From positions 4,594,501 through 4,658,500 of the forward strand of contig NZ_JAJONA010000001.1 of NCBI RefSeq assembly GCF_024699985.1: a DNA stretch of 64,000 bases, in the 5' to 3' direction. Origin of the DNA: Phenylobacterium sp. J367. GTDB taxonomy: Bacteria; Pseudomonadota; Alphaproteobacteria; Caulobacterales; Caulobacteraceae. The translations under genes were made by a program, and so were the position numbers. Position 1 is the stretch's first letter; each line of letters starts with the position of its first letter. Below the pieces are notes generated by a model, which ran no database searches, was not told the DNA's origin, and worked only from the letters and a program-made list of their open reading frames with translations. Shown in pieces: positions 17,231 through 26,031 of this stretch.

Positions 17231-17971
17231 ATGCCCCGGATCGTCACCTACAATGTCCACCGCTGCGTCGGGAACGACCGCCGCCTGGACGTTCCGCGCA
17301 TCGCCGACGTGCTCGCGACCCTGGAGCCGGATATCGTCGCCCTGCAGGAACTGGACGTCGGGCGCGCGCGCACCAACAACGTCGACCAGGCCCACGAGAT
17401 CGCCGACCGGCTGCGGATGGCGAGCCATTTCCACCCGGCGCTGAAGGTCGAGGAGGAGCTCTACGGCGACGCGATCCTCACGGCCTATCCCGAGACCCTG
17501 ATCCAGACCGGCCCCCTGCCGGGCCATCCCCGGCTGCCCCAGCTCGAGCCGCGGGGCGCGCTGTGGGTGGAGGTGGAGATCGAGGACCGGCCGGTCCAGA
17601 TCATCAACACCCACCTGGGCCTGGTGCCGAAGGAGCAGCAGATCCAGGCGGCCTTCCTCGCCGGCCATGGCTGGCTGGAGCATCCGCGCTGCAAGGGCCC
17701 GCGCATCCTGCTGGGCGACTTCAACGCGACCGCCACCTCGGTGGTCTACCGCACGCTGTCCGCCCGCCTGGAGCCCGCGCGCCGGCTGGCGCCGAAGAAG
17801 ACGCCGACGGCGACCTTCCCCTCCCCGCTGCCGGTGCTGCGCATCGACCACATCTTCGTCAGCCGCGAGATCGAGGTGCGGGACGTCTTCGTGCCCTTCG
17901 ATCCGGCGTGGCGGGTGGCGTCCGACCACCTGCCGCTGGTGATGGACTTCAGCGTTCGCCCGGAGGCGTGA
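17231..17971 (+). CDS. Endonuclease/exonuclease/phosphatase (EEP) superfamily protein
   Basis: Mg-dependent phosphodiesterase-fold protein of 246 residues. Motifs in order: IVTYNVHRCVG, ALQELDVG with the metal-binding Glu, NTHLGL, LLGDFNAT and ASDHLPLVMDF carrying the terminal catalytic His. An upstream in-frame start at 17129 exists, but the ATG at 17231 places the conserved strand at the N-terminus. Likely substrates are nucleic acids or phosphoesters. It is convergent with the phospholipase D-like gene and overlaps it by 23 bp; the pairing of EEP and PLD proteins is a recurrent one and suggests related phosphodiester chemistry. Confidence 0.88.
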   Translation: MPRIVTYNVHRCVGNDRRLDVPRIADVLATLEPDIVALQELDVGRARTNNVDQAHEIADRLRMASHFHPALKVEEELYGDAILTAYPETLIQTGPLPGHPRLPQLEPRGALWVEVEIEDRPVQIINTHLGLVPKEQQIQAAFLAGHGWLEHPRCKGPRILLGDFNATATSVVYRTLSARLEPARRLAPKKTPTATFPSPLPVLRIDHIFVSREIEVRDVFVPFDPAWRVASDHLPLVMDFSVRPEA

Positions 17972-19427
17972 GCGAACGGTCGTCGGCGACCTGCCGCGCC
18001 TCGCGCATCAGCCGTTCGCGACGCCGGGCGAGCCGCCAGGAGTCGGCCGTGTCGACCGGGTCGCCGATGTGGTAGGCGGCGATGAACTCGCCCACCCCGG
18101 TCATCATCGGCGGCTCGATGGGCGCGAGCCGGCCCTCGCGGTTCAGGGCGTCGATGGCGGGGCAAAGGCCGCCGAACTCCGCCCGCGCCTTGGCGACCGC
18201 GTCGCCCGTCACGCCCATGAAGTGCCCGACCAGGCGGTCGCGGAAGGCGGAGATGGTCAGCCGGTGGGCCTCGTCGTGGCATTCCACCGCCAGCTCGCAC
18301 TCGGTGTCGAAGCCGCCGGACCGATTGTTGAGGTTCGCCGAGCCGACCCGGGCCAGCCGGTCGTCGAAGACGCTGACCTTGGAGTGGACGATGATCACCT
18401 CGCCCCCTTGCGTCCGCGGATAGAAGGCCTTGAAGCGGCCGAAGACATCGGCGGCGCGCAGGCGCCAGATCATCGTCCCGCGCGTCCGGTCCATGGTCAG
18501 CCGGTCGAACCAGCTCGGGGCCACGCCGGTCGATATCATCACCACCTCCGGGCCATTGGGCTCGGCCAGCCTGGCGGCCAGGGCCTCGCAGACCAGCGGC
18601 GAGGTGAAATACTGGTTCTCCAGATAGATGGTGTCGGTCGCCTCGGCGATCCCCGCCAGGGTCAGCTTCTGGATCTCGTTGACCAGCGGATAGGACTTCC
18701 AGTCCGGCTCGGTGCGGGCGATGCCGACCTCGACCTCGCGTAGGTGCGGCGGCACATGGTCGGGCCAGGGATCGCCGCCGGCGTCCGGCGGCGGCGCCAC
18801 CGTCTCGCCGGTCGCCCGCCGCCAGCGCTCGCGGGCGAGGTCGCCGAGCGCCGCCGCCGCCGGGCCGTCGACCATCATCATCACCTCGTGCCGGGGGGCG
18901 TGGCACTCCTGCTTGGGCATGATCCGGCGCGGGTCGTCGTCGCGGTGACCCGCCGTGTCCCAGCGGTCGACGGCGATGTCGCCGCCGCCGCAGAAGGCCA
19001 GACGGTCGTCGATCACCAGCACCTTCTGGTGGTGGCAGGCGCCGAACGGGACGTGGTCGTCGAGCACGAACTTGACCGGCGTGTCCTTGAAGAATTTGCG
19101 CGCCTTGTGCGGAAAGAACTCCTGGGTGGCGCTGATCGGCAGGGCCGACTTCCAGATCAGCAGGCGCACGTCGAGGTCGGGCCGGGCGCAGGCCAGGTCG
19201 ACCAGGATGCGGCCGACCTCGTCCGGGTCGTCCGGTCCATCGTAGCCGTCGGGGAACAGGCGCGTCCGGGGGTCGAAGCCCCAGCCCAGCAGCAGGATCG
19301 AGCGGCGGGCCTTGTGGAAGGCGTCGAAGACGGCGGTGAAATAGGCCTCGGTGTCGATGAGGAACGCGGCGCGGTCAGCCCGCGCGGTCCGCCAGACGGT
19401 ATCACCAGATCTCAAGGCCGACATCAT
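17949..19427 (-). CDS. Phospholipase D-like family protein
   Basis: Two HKD catalytic motifs define the family: HHQKVLVIDD in the first half and HSKVSVFDD with GSANLNNRS in the second. Segment WGFDPRTRLFPD near the N-terminus and ENQYFTSPLVCEALAARL before the second motif are typical of bacterial PLD/cardiolipin-synthase-like enzymes. The ATG at 19427 follows a GGGGAG ribosome-binding site; upstream extension would need a TTG. Length is 492 residues. No clear membrane segment is seen, so it may hydrolyse or transfer phosphatidyl groups peripherally. Its 3' end overlaps the convergent EEP gene. Confidence 0.88.
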   Translation of the reverse strand: MMSALRSGDTVWRTARADRAAFLIDTEAYFTAVFDAFHKARRSILLLGWGFDPRTRLFPDGYDGPDDPDEVGRILVDLACARPDLDVRLLIWKSALPISATQEFFPHKARKFFKDTPVKFVLDDHVPFGACHHQKVLVIDDRLAFCGGGDIAVDRWDTAGHRDDDPRRIMPKQECHAPRHEVMMMVDGPAAAALGDLARERWRRATGETVAPPPDAGGDPWPDHVPPHLREVEVGIARTEPDWKSYPLVNEIQKLTLAGIAEATDTIYLENQYFTSPLVCEALAARLAEPNGPEVVMISTGVAPSWFDRLTMDRTRGTMIWRLRAADVFGRFKAFYPRTQGGEVIIVHSKVSVFDDRLARVGSANLNNRSGGFDTECELAVECHDEAHRLTISAFRDRLVGHFMGVTGDAVAKARAEFGGLCPAIDALNREGRLAPIEPPMMTGVGEFIAAYHIGDPVDTADSWRLARRRERLMREARQVADDRSLTPPGER

Positions 19428-19519
19428 GCTCCCCGGTCGCCCCAACGGCGCTCGAAGCGCTCAAAAGCTTGGCCGCCAAGATGGGTTCCGTGCAAGCGAA
19501 AGCGCCAGGGCGGATTCGC

Positions 19520-19560
19520 AAAAAAAAAAAGGCGCGCCGCCCCGGGGGAAGCGGCGCGCC
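19520..19560 (-). terminator. Rho-independent terminator
   Basis: On the minus strand a GGCGCGCCGC / GCGGCGCGCC stem (arms 19560-19551 and 19540-19531) closes a short CCCCGGGG-containing loop and is followed directly by a run of eleven T. It lies just after the stop of the small secreted-protein gene. Confidence 0.93.
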
Positions 19561-19591
19561 GGAACCTGGAGTTGGGGCCAGGCTCGGAGGG

Positions 19592-19927
19592 TCAGCGGAC
19601 GGCGACGGCCTTGTCGGGCCCCATGTAGGCCATGCAGGCCCCGGTCAGTTCGGCGTTCAGGCGGTCCTTGCGGTCGGGGCTCTTGGCCTCCCGGCGCGCC
19701 TTGTCGAATTCGCTTTCGCCACGTTCGAGCACGAAGCTCTGGCGGCCCTTCTTCTGCGCCTTGAGATAGGTGTCGAGGCCAGCCGTATCGACCGAACCGA
19801 GCGTCTCGGCGAGGCCCTTGCAGCGGTTGGCCTTCATGTAGTCGAGGTCCGACGCGCGTTCAGCGGCGCCCGCCTGGCCGGCGGCGACAAGACCCAGAGC
19901 TGCGATGGCGATGGCGGCGACTTTCAT
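19592..19927 (-). CDS. Small secreted protein of unknown function
   Basis: 111 residues with a clear signal peptide (KVAAIAIAALGLVAAGQAGA, probably cleaved after AGA) and a charged mature part. The mature region has two cysteines (NRCKGL and GACMAYMG) about 75 residues apart that could form a disulfide. The ATG at 19927 follows a GGGAG Shine-Dalgarno at good spacing; the GTG six bases upstream is too close to it. A strong terminator follows, so it is probably a single-gene transcript. I do not recognise the family. Confidence 0.75.
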   Translation of the reverse strand: MKVAAIAIAALGLVAAGQAGAAERASDLDYMKANRCKGLAETLGSVDTAGLDTYLKAQKKGRQSFVLERGESEFDKARREAKSPDRKDRLNAELTGACMAYMGPDKAVAVR

Positions 19928-20103
19928 ACTCACGTCTCCCTCAGAAACTTCCTGAACGGAAACTGCGCCGCAGCCTGCGTTACTTCAAATGAATTACCGG
20001 CAATGTTCAGTAGACTCGGATTAAACTTCTGCAATGATACACCGTTGTTACTTGTGACTATAAATTGTTTGTAATGTTCGATCTGGCCGGGCATGAAGGC
20101 GGC

Positions 20104-20547
20104 ATGGCGCGATTTGAGCCCTGCATGACCGCCGACGAGGTGAATGCGCTGATGTCGCGCGCCTTCCCCGGGACGGATTCCGAGACCCAATGGCGGGTGA
20201 CGACGGTGGCGCCGGGCCGATGCACGACGGTCCGCCCCTATGCCGACGTCATGCTGCGGCCCGGCGGGCTGGTCTCCGGCCCAAACCTGATGGCGATGGC
20301 CGACACCGCCGCCTATGCGCTGATCCTCGCCCACATCGGCGAGCAGCTGATGGCCGTGACCTCGCAACTGACCATCAACTTCCTGCGCGGCGCGAAGCCC
20401 GGCGACATCCACGCTGAGGCCGAGCTTCTGCACCTCGGCCGCCGCAGCGCGGTCTGCGACGTACGGCTGTGGACCGAGAGCCCCGACCGACTGGCCGCCC
20501 AGGCCAGCGTCGCCTACGCCCTGCCGCTCCCCGAGGCGCGGACATGA
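20104..20547 (+). CDS. PaaI-type hot-dog thioesterase
   Basis: Hot-dog fold thioesterase of about 147 residues. The PaaI-like core is YADVMLRPGGLVSGPNLMAMADTAAYAL followed in sequence by TSQLTINFLRGAKPGDIHAEAEL (shown here only in part), where the Gly-Pro/Asp region forms the active site. Substrate is probably an acyl-CoA. The ATG at 20104 is preferred because the in-frame upstream starts lack a ribosome-binding site. The stop overlaps the next gene's ATG by 4 bp. Confidence 0.82.
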   Translation: MARFEPCMTADEVNALMSRAFPGTDSETQWRVTTVAPGRCTTVRPYADVMLRPGGLVSGPNLMAMADTAAYALILAHIGEQLMAVTSQLTINFLRGAKPGDIHAEAELLHLGRRSAVCDVRLWTESPDRLAAQASVAYALPLPEART

Positions 20548-20764
20548 GCGCGCCGCCGGGCGGCCCCCGAAGGCCATCAGGACCCCCTGCATCAAGGTGT
20601 GCGTCGTCGACGGCGAGAGCGGCCTTTGCATGGGCTGCTACCGCCAGCTCAACGAGGTGGCGGGGTGGGCCAGGCTGTCGGACGCCGAGCGGGACGCGAT
20701 CATGGCCGAGCTGCCCGAGCGGAAGCGCCGCATTCGGCCCGAGAAGCTGGCGATGTTCCGATAG
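20544..20764 (+). CDS. DUF1289 small cysteine protein (frameshift)
   Basis: The sequence RTPCIKVCVVDGESGLCMGC and the following WARLSDAERDAIMAELPERK are the DUF1289 signature: four conserved cysteines that probably bind a metal or Fe-S cluster. The ATG at 20544 overlaps the thioesterase stop (ATGA), but one base must be added in the C run near 20572-20577 to reach this frame, suggesting a lost C. Corrected length is 73 residues, normal for the family. Function unknown. Confidence 0.82.
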
Positions 20765-20862
20765 CGCGGCCTTTCCGCCCGCTAACCGCCGTCGTTCATC
20801 CCTTAACAACGGATCGGGCCTAGGCTTCGCCCTTCAAAGCGGCGGAGCGGAACCCGAAACGG

Positions 20863-21405
20863 ATGAGCGAGCGGGCGTCCAGTCTCGTGCGATATGCCCT
20901 CGTGGCGTTCGTCGCCTCGGCCTCGGCCTTCGCGTCGGCCGGCGCCGTCGTGGCCTTCGCCCCGAAGCCCCCGCAGCTGCGCGCCGCCCGCGCCGAAGCC
21001 GCCATGGTCATGCCCCTGGCCGCCGACCCCGCGGCCGGCGAGCGCGCCGAGATCCCCAAGGCCGCCGACGGCCACTACTGGGCCCAGGCCGAGGTGAACG
21101 GCCAGGCCGTGCGCTTCCTGGTCGACACCGGCGCGACCGCCGTGGCGCTGACCCCCAACGACGCCCAGCGCCTGGGCATCCGCATCGAGCAACTGAAGTT
21201 CGACTACACGGTCGGCACCGCCGCCGGCCGCACCCGCGCCGCGCCGGTGAGGCTCGCCTCCGTCTCGGTGGACGGCGCGCGGATCGAGAACGTCGACGCC
21301 CTGGTCATCGAGGAAGGGCTGGACAGCTCGCTCCTCGGGATGACCTACCTAGGCCGCCTCTCCAGCTTCCAGGCCACGCGCCAGGCGCTGTTCCTGCAGC
21401 CCTGA
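20863..21405 (+). CDS. Membrane-anchored retropepsin-like aspartic protease
   Basis: 180 residues: an N-terminal hydrophobic segment (YALVAFVASASAFASAGAVV), a linker and a clan AA aspartic protease domain. The active-site motif is FLVDTGATAVAL and a second strand is LLGMTYLGRLSSF, matching the single-domain bacterial family TIGR02281 that works as a dimer like retropepsin. The catalytic domain would face the periplasm. Its last 19 codons overlap the end of the convergent dusA gene by 57 bp. Confidence 0.88.
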   Translation: MSERASSLVRYALVAFVASASAFASAGAVVAFAPKPPQLRAARAEAAMVMPLAADPAAGERAEIPKAADGHYWAQAEVNGQAVRFLVDTGATAVALTPNDAQRLGIRIEQLKFDYTVGTAAGRTRAAPVRLASVSVDGARIENVDALVIEEGLDSSLLGMTYLGRLSSFQATRQALFLQP

Positions 21406-22368
21406 GATCTCGGCCAGGGCGCGCTCGATCACCTCGACGCCGGCCCCCGCCTTCACGCCTTCGACCGTCAGGATCCGCCGCCAGGCGCGCGCGCCCGGCA
21501 TGCCGTGGAACAGGCCCAGCATGTGGCGCGTCATGGCCGCCAGATGGACGCCGGCCGAAAGCTGCCGCTCGACGTAGGGGATGTAGCGCCGGACGGCCTC
21601 GAAGCCATCGACATCCTGGCCGTCTCCAAAGATCCGGCGGTCGGCTTCCCCCAGCAGTCCGGGCGTATGGTAGGCGGCGCGGCCCAGCATGACGCCGTCC
21701 ACGTGGCGCAGGTGGTCCTCGGCCTCGTCCAGCGACGCGACCCCGCCGTTGATCACGATGGTCAGCTCCGGCCGCTCGGCCTTCAGCCGCCAGACCAGCG
21801 GATAGTCGAGCGGCGGGATGTCCCGGTTCTCCTTGGGCGACAGGCCCTTCAGCCAGGCCTTGCGGGCATGGACCACGAAGTGGCTGACGCCGGCCCGGGC
21901 GCAGAGGTCGACGAGGCCGAACAGGCTCTCCTCGGGGTTCTGGTCGTCGACGCCGATCCGGCACTTCACGGTGGCCGGGACCCTCACCGCCTCGGCGATG
22001 GCGGCCATGCACTCGGCGACCAGCTCCGGCTCGCGCATCAGGCAGGCGCCGAACCGGCCCGACTGCACCCGGTCCGACGGGCAGCCGACGTTGAGGTTGA
22101 TCTCGTCGTAGCCCCAGGCCTCGCCGATCCGCGCGGCCTCGGCGAGGTCCGCCGGCTCCGAGCCGCCGAGCTGCAGCGCCACCGGATGCTCCACGGGATC
22201 GAACCCCAGCAGCTTCTCCCGGTCGCCGTTCAGCACCGCCCCGGTGGTCACCATCTCCGTATAGAGCAGCGCGCGGCCGCTCAGCGTCCGGTGCAGGACC
22301 CGGCAATGCCGGTCCGTCCAGTCCATCATCGGGGCGACGGAAAGTGTGTGGGGCGGAAGGCGCTGCAC
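21349..22368 (-). CDS. dusA: DusA, tRNA-dihydrouridine(20/20a) synthase
   Basis: Flavin-dependent reductase of D-loop uridines in tRNA. SVAPMMDWTDRHCR, YTEMVTTGAVL, NLNVGCPSDRVQSGRFGACL with the catalytic Cys, KCRIGVDD and HARKAWLKGLSPKENR are DusA hallmarks. I place the start at GTG 22368 (about 339 residues), because a longer frame from an ATG at 22476 would begin upstream of a TATATA promoter-like element. No strong Shine-Dalgarno supports either. The 3' end overlaps the aspartic protease gene. Confidence 0.93.
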   Translation of the reverse strand: MQRLPPHTLSVAPMMDWTDRHCRVLHRTLSGRALLYTEMVTTGAVLNGDREKLLGFDPVEHPVALQLGGSEPADLAEAARIGEAWGYDEINLNVGCPSDRVQSGRFGACLMREPELVAECMAAIAEAVRVPATVKCRIGVDDQNPEESLFGLVDLCARAGVSHFVVHARKAWLKGLSPKENRDIPPLDYPLVWRLKAERPELTIVINGGVASLDEAEDHLRHVDGVMLGRAAYHTPGLLGEADRRIFGDGQDVDGFEAVRRYIPYVERQLSAGVHLAAMTRHMLGLFHGMPGARAWRRILTVEGVKAGAGVEVIERALAEISGLQEQRLARGLEAGEAA

Positions 22369-22430
22369 TAGCCGGTCATTCTGGGTGTCGGAGCCGTCGA
22401 TGGGCGCACCGCCGTCGGTGCAGGCGGCGG

Positions 22431-22449
22431 TATATAGGGGGACGTCCCC
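22431..22449. promoter_or_regulatory. TATATA element with adjacent perfect palindrome before dusA
   Basis: TATATA (22431-22436) directly abuts the 12-bp perfect palindrome GGGGACGTCCCC (22438-22449), about 65-80 bp upstream of the chosen dusA start. On the minus strand the palindrome would lie just upstream of a TATATA -10 hexamer, a place where a repressor or activator could act. No cognate regulator is known to me. Confidence 0.4.
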
Positions 22450-22503
22450 GCGGAAAGAAGACCGTCCCGCTCCCATGGGAGGCGCGGCGCCGCGCCTCGG
22501 GGG

Positions 22504-22992
22504 TCAGACCGTGCAGACGTCCGCCATGTCCCGCACATGGTCGTCATCCGCGGGCCTGGGGCCATGGATGTGAGGCGTCTCCGCCAGGACCGTGACGATC
22601 TCGGCCCCCCGCTCCAGTGTCTGGTGCACCGGGCAGCGGTTGGCGATCTCCAGGAGGCGGCTCCGCTGGTCGTCGGTGAGCGCCCCCTTCAGCACGATCT
22701 CGCGGGCGAAGTGATCCCGGGCCTGCGGACCCGGCCGGCGATGGAGCAGGCGCACGGTCACGTCCTCCAGCGGCCAACCCTTACGGCCGGCGTACATCCG
22801 GACGGTCATCGCCGTGCAGGCGCCGAGCGCCGACGCCAGCAGCTCGTAGGGCGTCGGGCCGGATCCAAGGCCTCCGACCGCCTCCGGCTCGTCGGCCAGG
22901 AAGCACGCTTCGCCCGTCCGGACTTCCACCTGGAACTGTCCGCGCCGGGTCTCCTGGACCTCGACGACGCCGGGCTCGATCCGCGGTGACAT
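22504..22992 (-). CDS. OsmC-family protein
   Basis: 162-residue OsmC/Ohr-fold protein. The family core is GSGPTPYELLASALGACTAMT with the first redox Cys, followed by RMYAGRKGWPLEDVTVRL, and the second Cys occurs in NRCPVHQTLERG. OsmC proteins are thiol peroxidases or related hydroperoxide-detoxifying enzymes. The ATG at 22992 has an AGGAGC ribosome-binding site. It is transcribed alone, divergent from the serine hydrolase gene. Confidence 0.92.
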   Translation of the reverse strand: MSPRIEPGVVEVQETRRGQFQVEVRTGEACFLADEPEAVGGLGSGPTPYELLASALGACTAMTVRMYAGRKGWPLEDVTVRLLHRRPGPQARDHFAREIVLKGALTDDQRSRLLEIANRCPVHQTLERGAEIVTVLAETPHIHGPRPADDDHVRDMADVCTV

Positions 22993-23150
22993 AGGGTGCT
23001 CCTCTCGCTCTTCTTCGGCGCTGCCGCGCAGGCCAGGATATCGAACCGGCAAGGCCGACGCGCGCGGCTCATGCGTTCGAGGGTCCCGCCGACGGCGCTT
23101 TTCGCGGATGCGGGCCTTCAACGGAGGAATCCGGTCCCCAAGTTGCATCC

Positions 23151-24239
23151 ATGCTTCAACGGTCCATCGTCCTTGCGCTGACGCTTGCGGTCGCCGGGGC
23201 GAGCGGATGCTCGGCGGAAAGCGTCTCGTCCTCGCGCACCGAGGCCTCGTCGCCGGCGGCGCCGACACGCGGCCTGGAGGCGAGCCGCATGCAGCAGGTC
23301 GTCCGCGACGCCGCGCAGCTTCCCCGCCTCCGTTCGCTCGTGGTGCTGCGGGACGGCGAGACCCTGGCCGAGCACCGGTTCAACGGCGGCCCGCCGCTGG
23401 ACCGGCCGGTGAACGTCAAGTCGGCCTCGAAATCCGTGCTCTCGGCGCTGGTGGGGATCGCCATCTCGAAAGAGGTCCTGACAGGCGCCGAACAGCCGGT
23501 GCTCTCGGTGCTCGGGCGCGATGCGCCGGCCAATCCCGATCCCCGACTCCAGCGCCTCACGGTCGGGCATCTGCTGTCCATGCAGGCGGGTCTCGACCGC
23601 ACGTCGGGCGCGAACTACGGCCGCTGGGTCTCCAGCCCCAACTGGGTGCGCTATGCGCTGGGCCGCCCCTTCGTCGACGAGCCCGGCGGCCGGATGCTCT
23701 ATTCGACCGGCAGCTCCCACCTCGTCTCGGCCATGCTCACCCGGGCGTCGGGCCGCAGCACCCTGGCGCTGGCGCAGGACTGGCTGGGGGAGCCGCTGGG
23801 CGTCCAGATCCCGGCCTGGCCCCGCGATCCGCAAGGGATCTACTTCGGCGGCAACGACATGCTGCTCTCCCCGCGCGCGCTGGCGCGCTTCGGCGAGCTC
23901 TACCGGAACGGCGGGCGCGTCGGGGACCGCCAGGTCGTGCCGGAGGCGTGGATCGCGGAGAGCTGGCGGCCGCGCACGGTCTCGCCGTGGAGCGGCAATT
24001 CCTATGGCTATGGCTGGTTCCTGAGCGAGGCCGGCGGCCACGACGTGCGCTTCGCCTGGGGCTATGGCGGCCAGATGCTCTACATCGTGCCGGACCTCCG
24101 GCTGACCGTGGTGATGACCTCGGACCCCTACGCGCCGCGGGAAGGCGACCACATCGGCGCCCTGCACCGCCTGCTGGCCGACGGGATCGTGCCCGCCGCG
24201 GAAGCGGGCGCCGGCCCTAGCCCCGGGCCCTCAGCCTGA
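23151..24239 (+). CDS. Serine hydrolase lipoprotein, class C beta-lactamase-like
   Basis: Beta-lactamase-related serine hydrolase of 362 residues with a lipoprotein signal peptide (LAVAGASGC, lipid-modified Cys20). The SxxK nucleophile motif is SASK (91-94), the tyrosine motif is in MLYSTGSSH, and the third motif region is WGYGGQMLYIV. Such proteins are usually esterases or D-peptidases rather than true beta-lactamases; the substrate is not deducible. Its 3' end overlaps the convergent MFS gene by 23 bp. Confidence 0.87.
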   Translation: MLQRSIVLALTLAVAGASGCSAESVSSSRTEASSPAAPTRGLEASRMQQVVRDAAQLPRLRSLVVLRDGETLAEHRFNGGPPLDRPVNVKSASKSVLSALVGIAISKEVLTGAEQPVLSVLGRDAPANPDPRLQRLTVGHLLSMQAGLDRTSGANYGRWVSSPNWVRYALGRPFVDEPGGRMLYSTGSSHLVSAMLTRASGRSTLALAQDWLGEPLGVQIPAWPRDPQGIYFGGNDMLLSPRALARFGELYRNGGRVGDRQVVPEAWIAESWRPRTVSPWSGNSYGYGWFLSEAGGHDVRFAWGYGGQMLYIVPDLRLTVVMTSDPYAPREGDHIGALHRLLADGIVPAAEAGAGPSPGPSA

Positions 24240-25437
24240 TCTGCCGCCCCGCGCGCCAGGCGAGCCAGGCGGCGGGCAGCATGCCGAGCGCCGAGAAGAC
24301 GATCGGCGCCCAGGACGTCGTGCTGGAGAACAGCACGCCGGCGATCACCGGCCCCGCCACCCGCGCCGCCGACCCCGCGGCGTTGTTGGCGCCGAGGATC
24401 GCGCCCTGGCGGCCCGGGGGTGGCGGCCTGCGAGATCAGGGTGCTGGTCGCCGGCTGGGTCATGGTGTGGCCGGTGACCGCGAGCGTCATGGCCACGACG
24501 CAGAGCCACACCCAGGGCGAGGCCGCCTGGACCAGGAGGAAGACGCTGGTCACCAGCAGGCCGGCGACGATGGTGGACACGCTGCCGATGCGGCGCACGA
24601 GGGCGGCGGACAGGAAGCTCTGGCTGAGCGCGGCGGCCACGCCGGTCACGCCCATCACCAGGCCGATCTCCTTCGGGCCCCAGCCGAAGCGGGCCTCGCC
24701 CCAGAGGCCGAAGATCGCCCACATGGCCGAGAACGAGGCGAAGCCCATGAAGGTCATGCCGATCAGCCGCCGCAGGACGGCGTCGGACCAGGCTTCGTGC
24801 AGGGAGGCGAGCGGCCCCGGCCGGCGGCCGAACTGGGCCGTTTCGTGCCGCACGCTCTCGCGCACGAAGGCGACGACGCCGACGGTCGCCGCCAGGCAGA
24901 GCCCCGCCGCCACCAGCAGCGGCGGATGGAAGCCGGCGGCCCGAGCTCGGGCCGGGCCAGCACCCCGCCCAGCCAGGGGCCGACGACGAAACCCACCCCG
25001 AAGGCGCCGCCCACAAGCCCCAGTCGGCCGGGCAGCCGTTCGGGCGGGGTCACGTCGACGATGTAGCCCTGGATCGTGGAGATGTTGCCGCTGAAGAAGC
25101 CCGCCAGGCCGCGCACCAGGATGGCGATCCAGATGGTCGGCGAGTAGGCCAGGGCCACATAGCCGGCGGCCGAAGCCAGGATGGTGATCAGGAGCACCGG
25201 CCGCCGCCCGATCCGGTCCGAGAGCCGGCCCCAGGTGAGCTCGCCCAGGAACTGGCCCGCGGAGAAGCTCGCGAACATCAGCGTCACCTGCCAGGGCGAG
25301 GCGTCGAACACGCTGGCGTAGAAGGGCAGCAGCGGAATCACCACGCCGAAGCCGATCAGGCTGACGAACACGATGAGCAGCAGCACGGGCACGGCGAGGT
25401 TGCTGTCCGGCGGCGCGGGAGGTCGGCGGGGAGCCAT
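24217..25437 (-). CDS. MFS transporter, TetA-like (two frameshifts)
   Basis: Twelve-helix major facilitator. The N-terminal LLIVFVSLIGFGVVIPLLPF and the loop 2-3 motif GRLSDRIGRRPVLL are those of the DHA1/TetA drug-efflux group; the domain-5 motif region is GFVVGPWLGG. Two shifts interrupt it: one base missing near 24940 and one extra G near 24412-24417. They compensate to 406 residues ending at 24217. Substrate unknown; efflux of a hydrophobic compound is likely from the family. Confidence 0.87.
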
Positions 25438-25631
25438 GCACCGCGCTTAACCCCGCCGTGCCCGGATGACCACCCGCGGCGGACCGATCGGCCTCTGAGC
25501 CCGGCGCGGCGGCAAGGCGCTGGAGGCTGCAGGCCGCGCCGGCGCAGGACCGGCCCCGGGCATTTTTCTGCCCCGAGCTGTCGGGGCGGGGCATACTTGG
25601 GCGTCCTACGCTCGAACGAGGCCCGACCGCC

Positions 25632-26031
25632 ATGCTCTACGCCATCCTCTGCTACGACGACGAAGCCAGCGTCTCCTCCTGGACGAAGGAGGAGGACGAC
25701 GCCTGCATGGCCAGGCTTGCCGTCGTGCAGACCAAACTGGCCCGGGAAGGCAAGCTCGGGCCGGTCGCCCGCCTGCTGCCGACCACCGCGGCCACCACCC
25801 TGCGCAAGGGCCGCGACGACCTCGTGCTCGACGGGCCGTTCGCGGAGACCAAGGAACAGCTCCTCGGCTTCTACATCGTCGACGTGGCCGGCCTCGACGA
25901 GGCCCTCGGCATCGCCCGCGACCTGGCCAAGGCGAACCCCGTCGACCGGCTGCTACGAGATCCGGCCCGTCGGCGTCTTCTCTCCCGTCACCGCCGAGAC
26001 CGTCGCGGCCGAGGCCACGGAGACCGCATGA
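25632..26031 (+). CDS. DGPF/YCII-family protein linked to ECF sigma factor (frameshift)
   Basis: Small alpha/beta dimer-type protein of 132 residues. It begins MLYAILCYDDEAS and contains the DGPF motif in LVLDGPFAETKEQLLGFY that names the family genetically coupled to ECF42 sigma factors. An extra C near 25938-25941 shifts the frame; corrected, it continues as TGCYEIRPVGVF to a TGA overlapping the sigma-factor ATG. Uncorrected, it appears fused to the sigma factor. Its role in controlling the sigma factor is not established. Confidence 0.88.
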
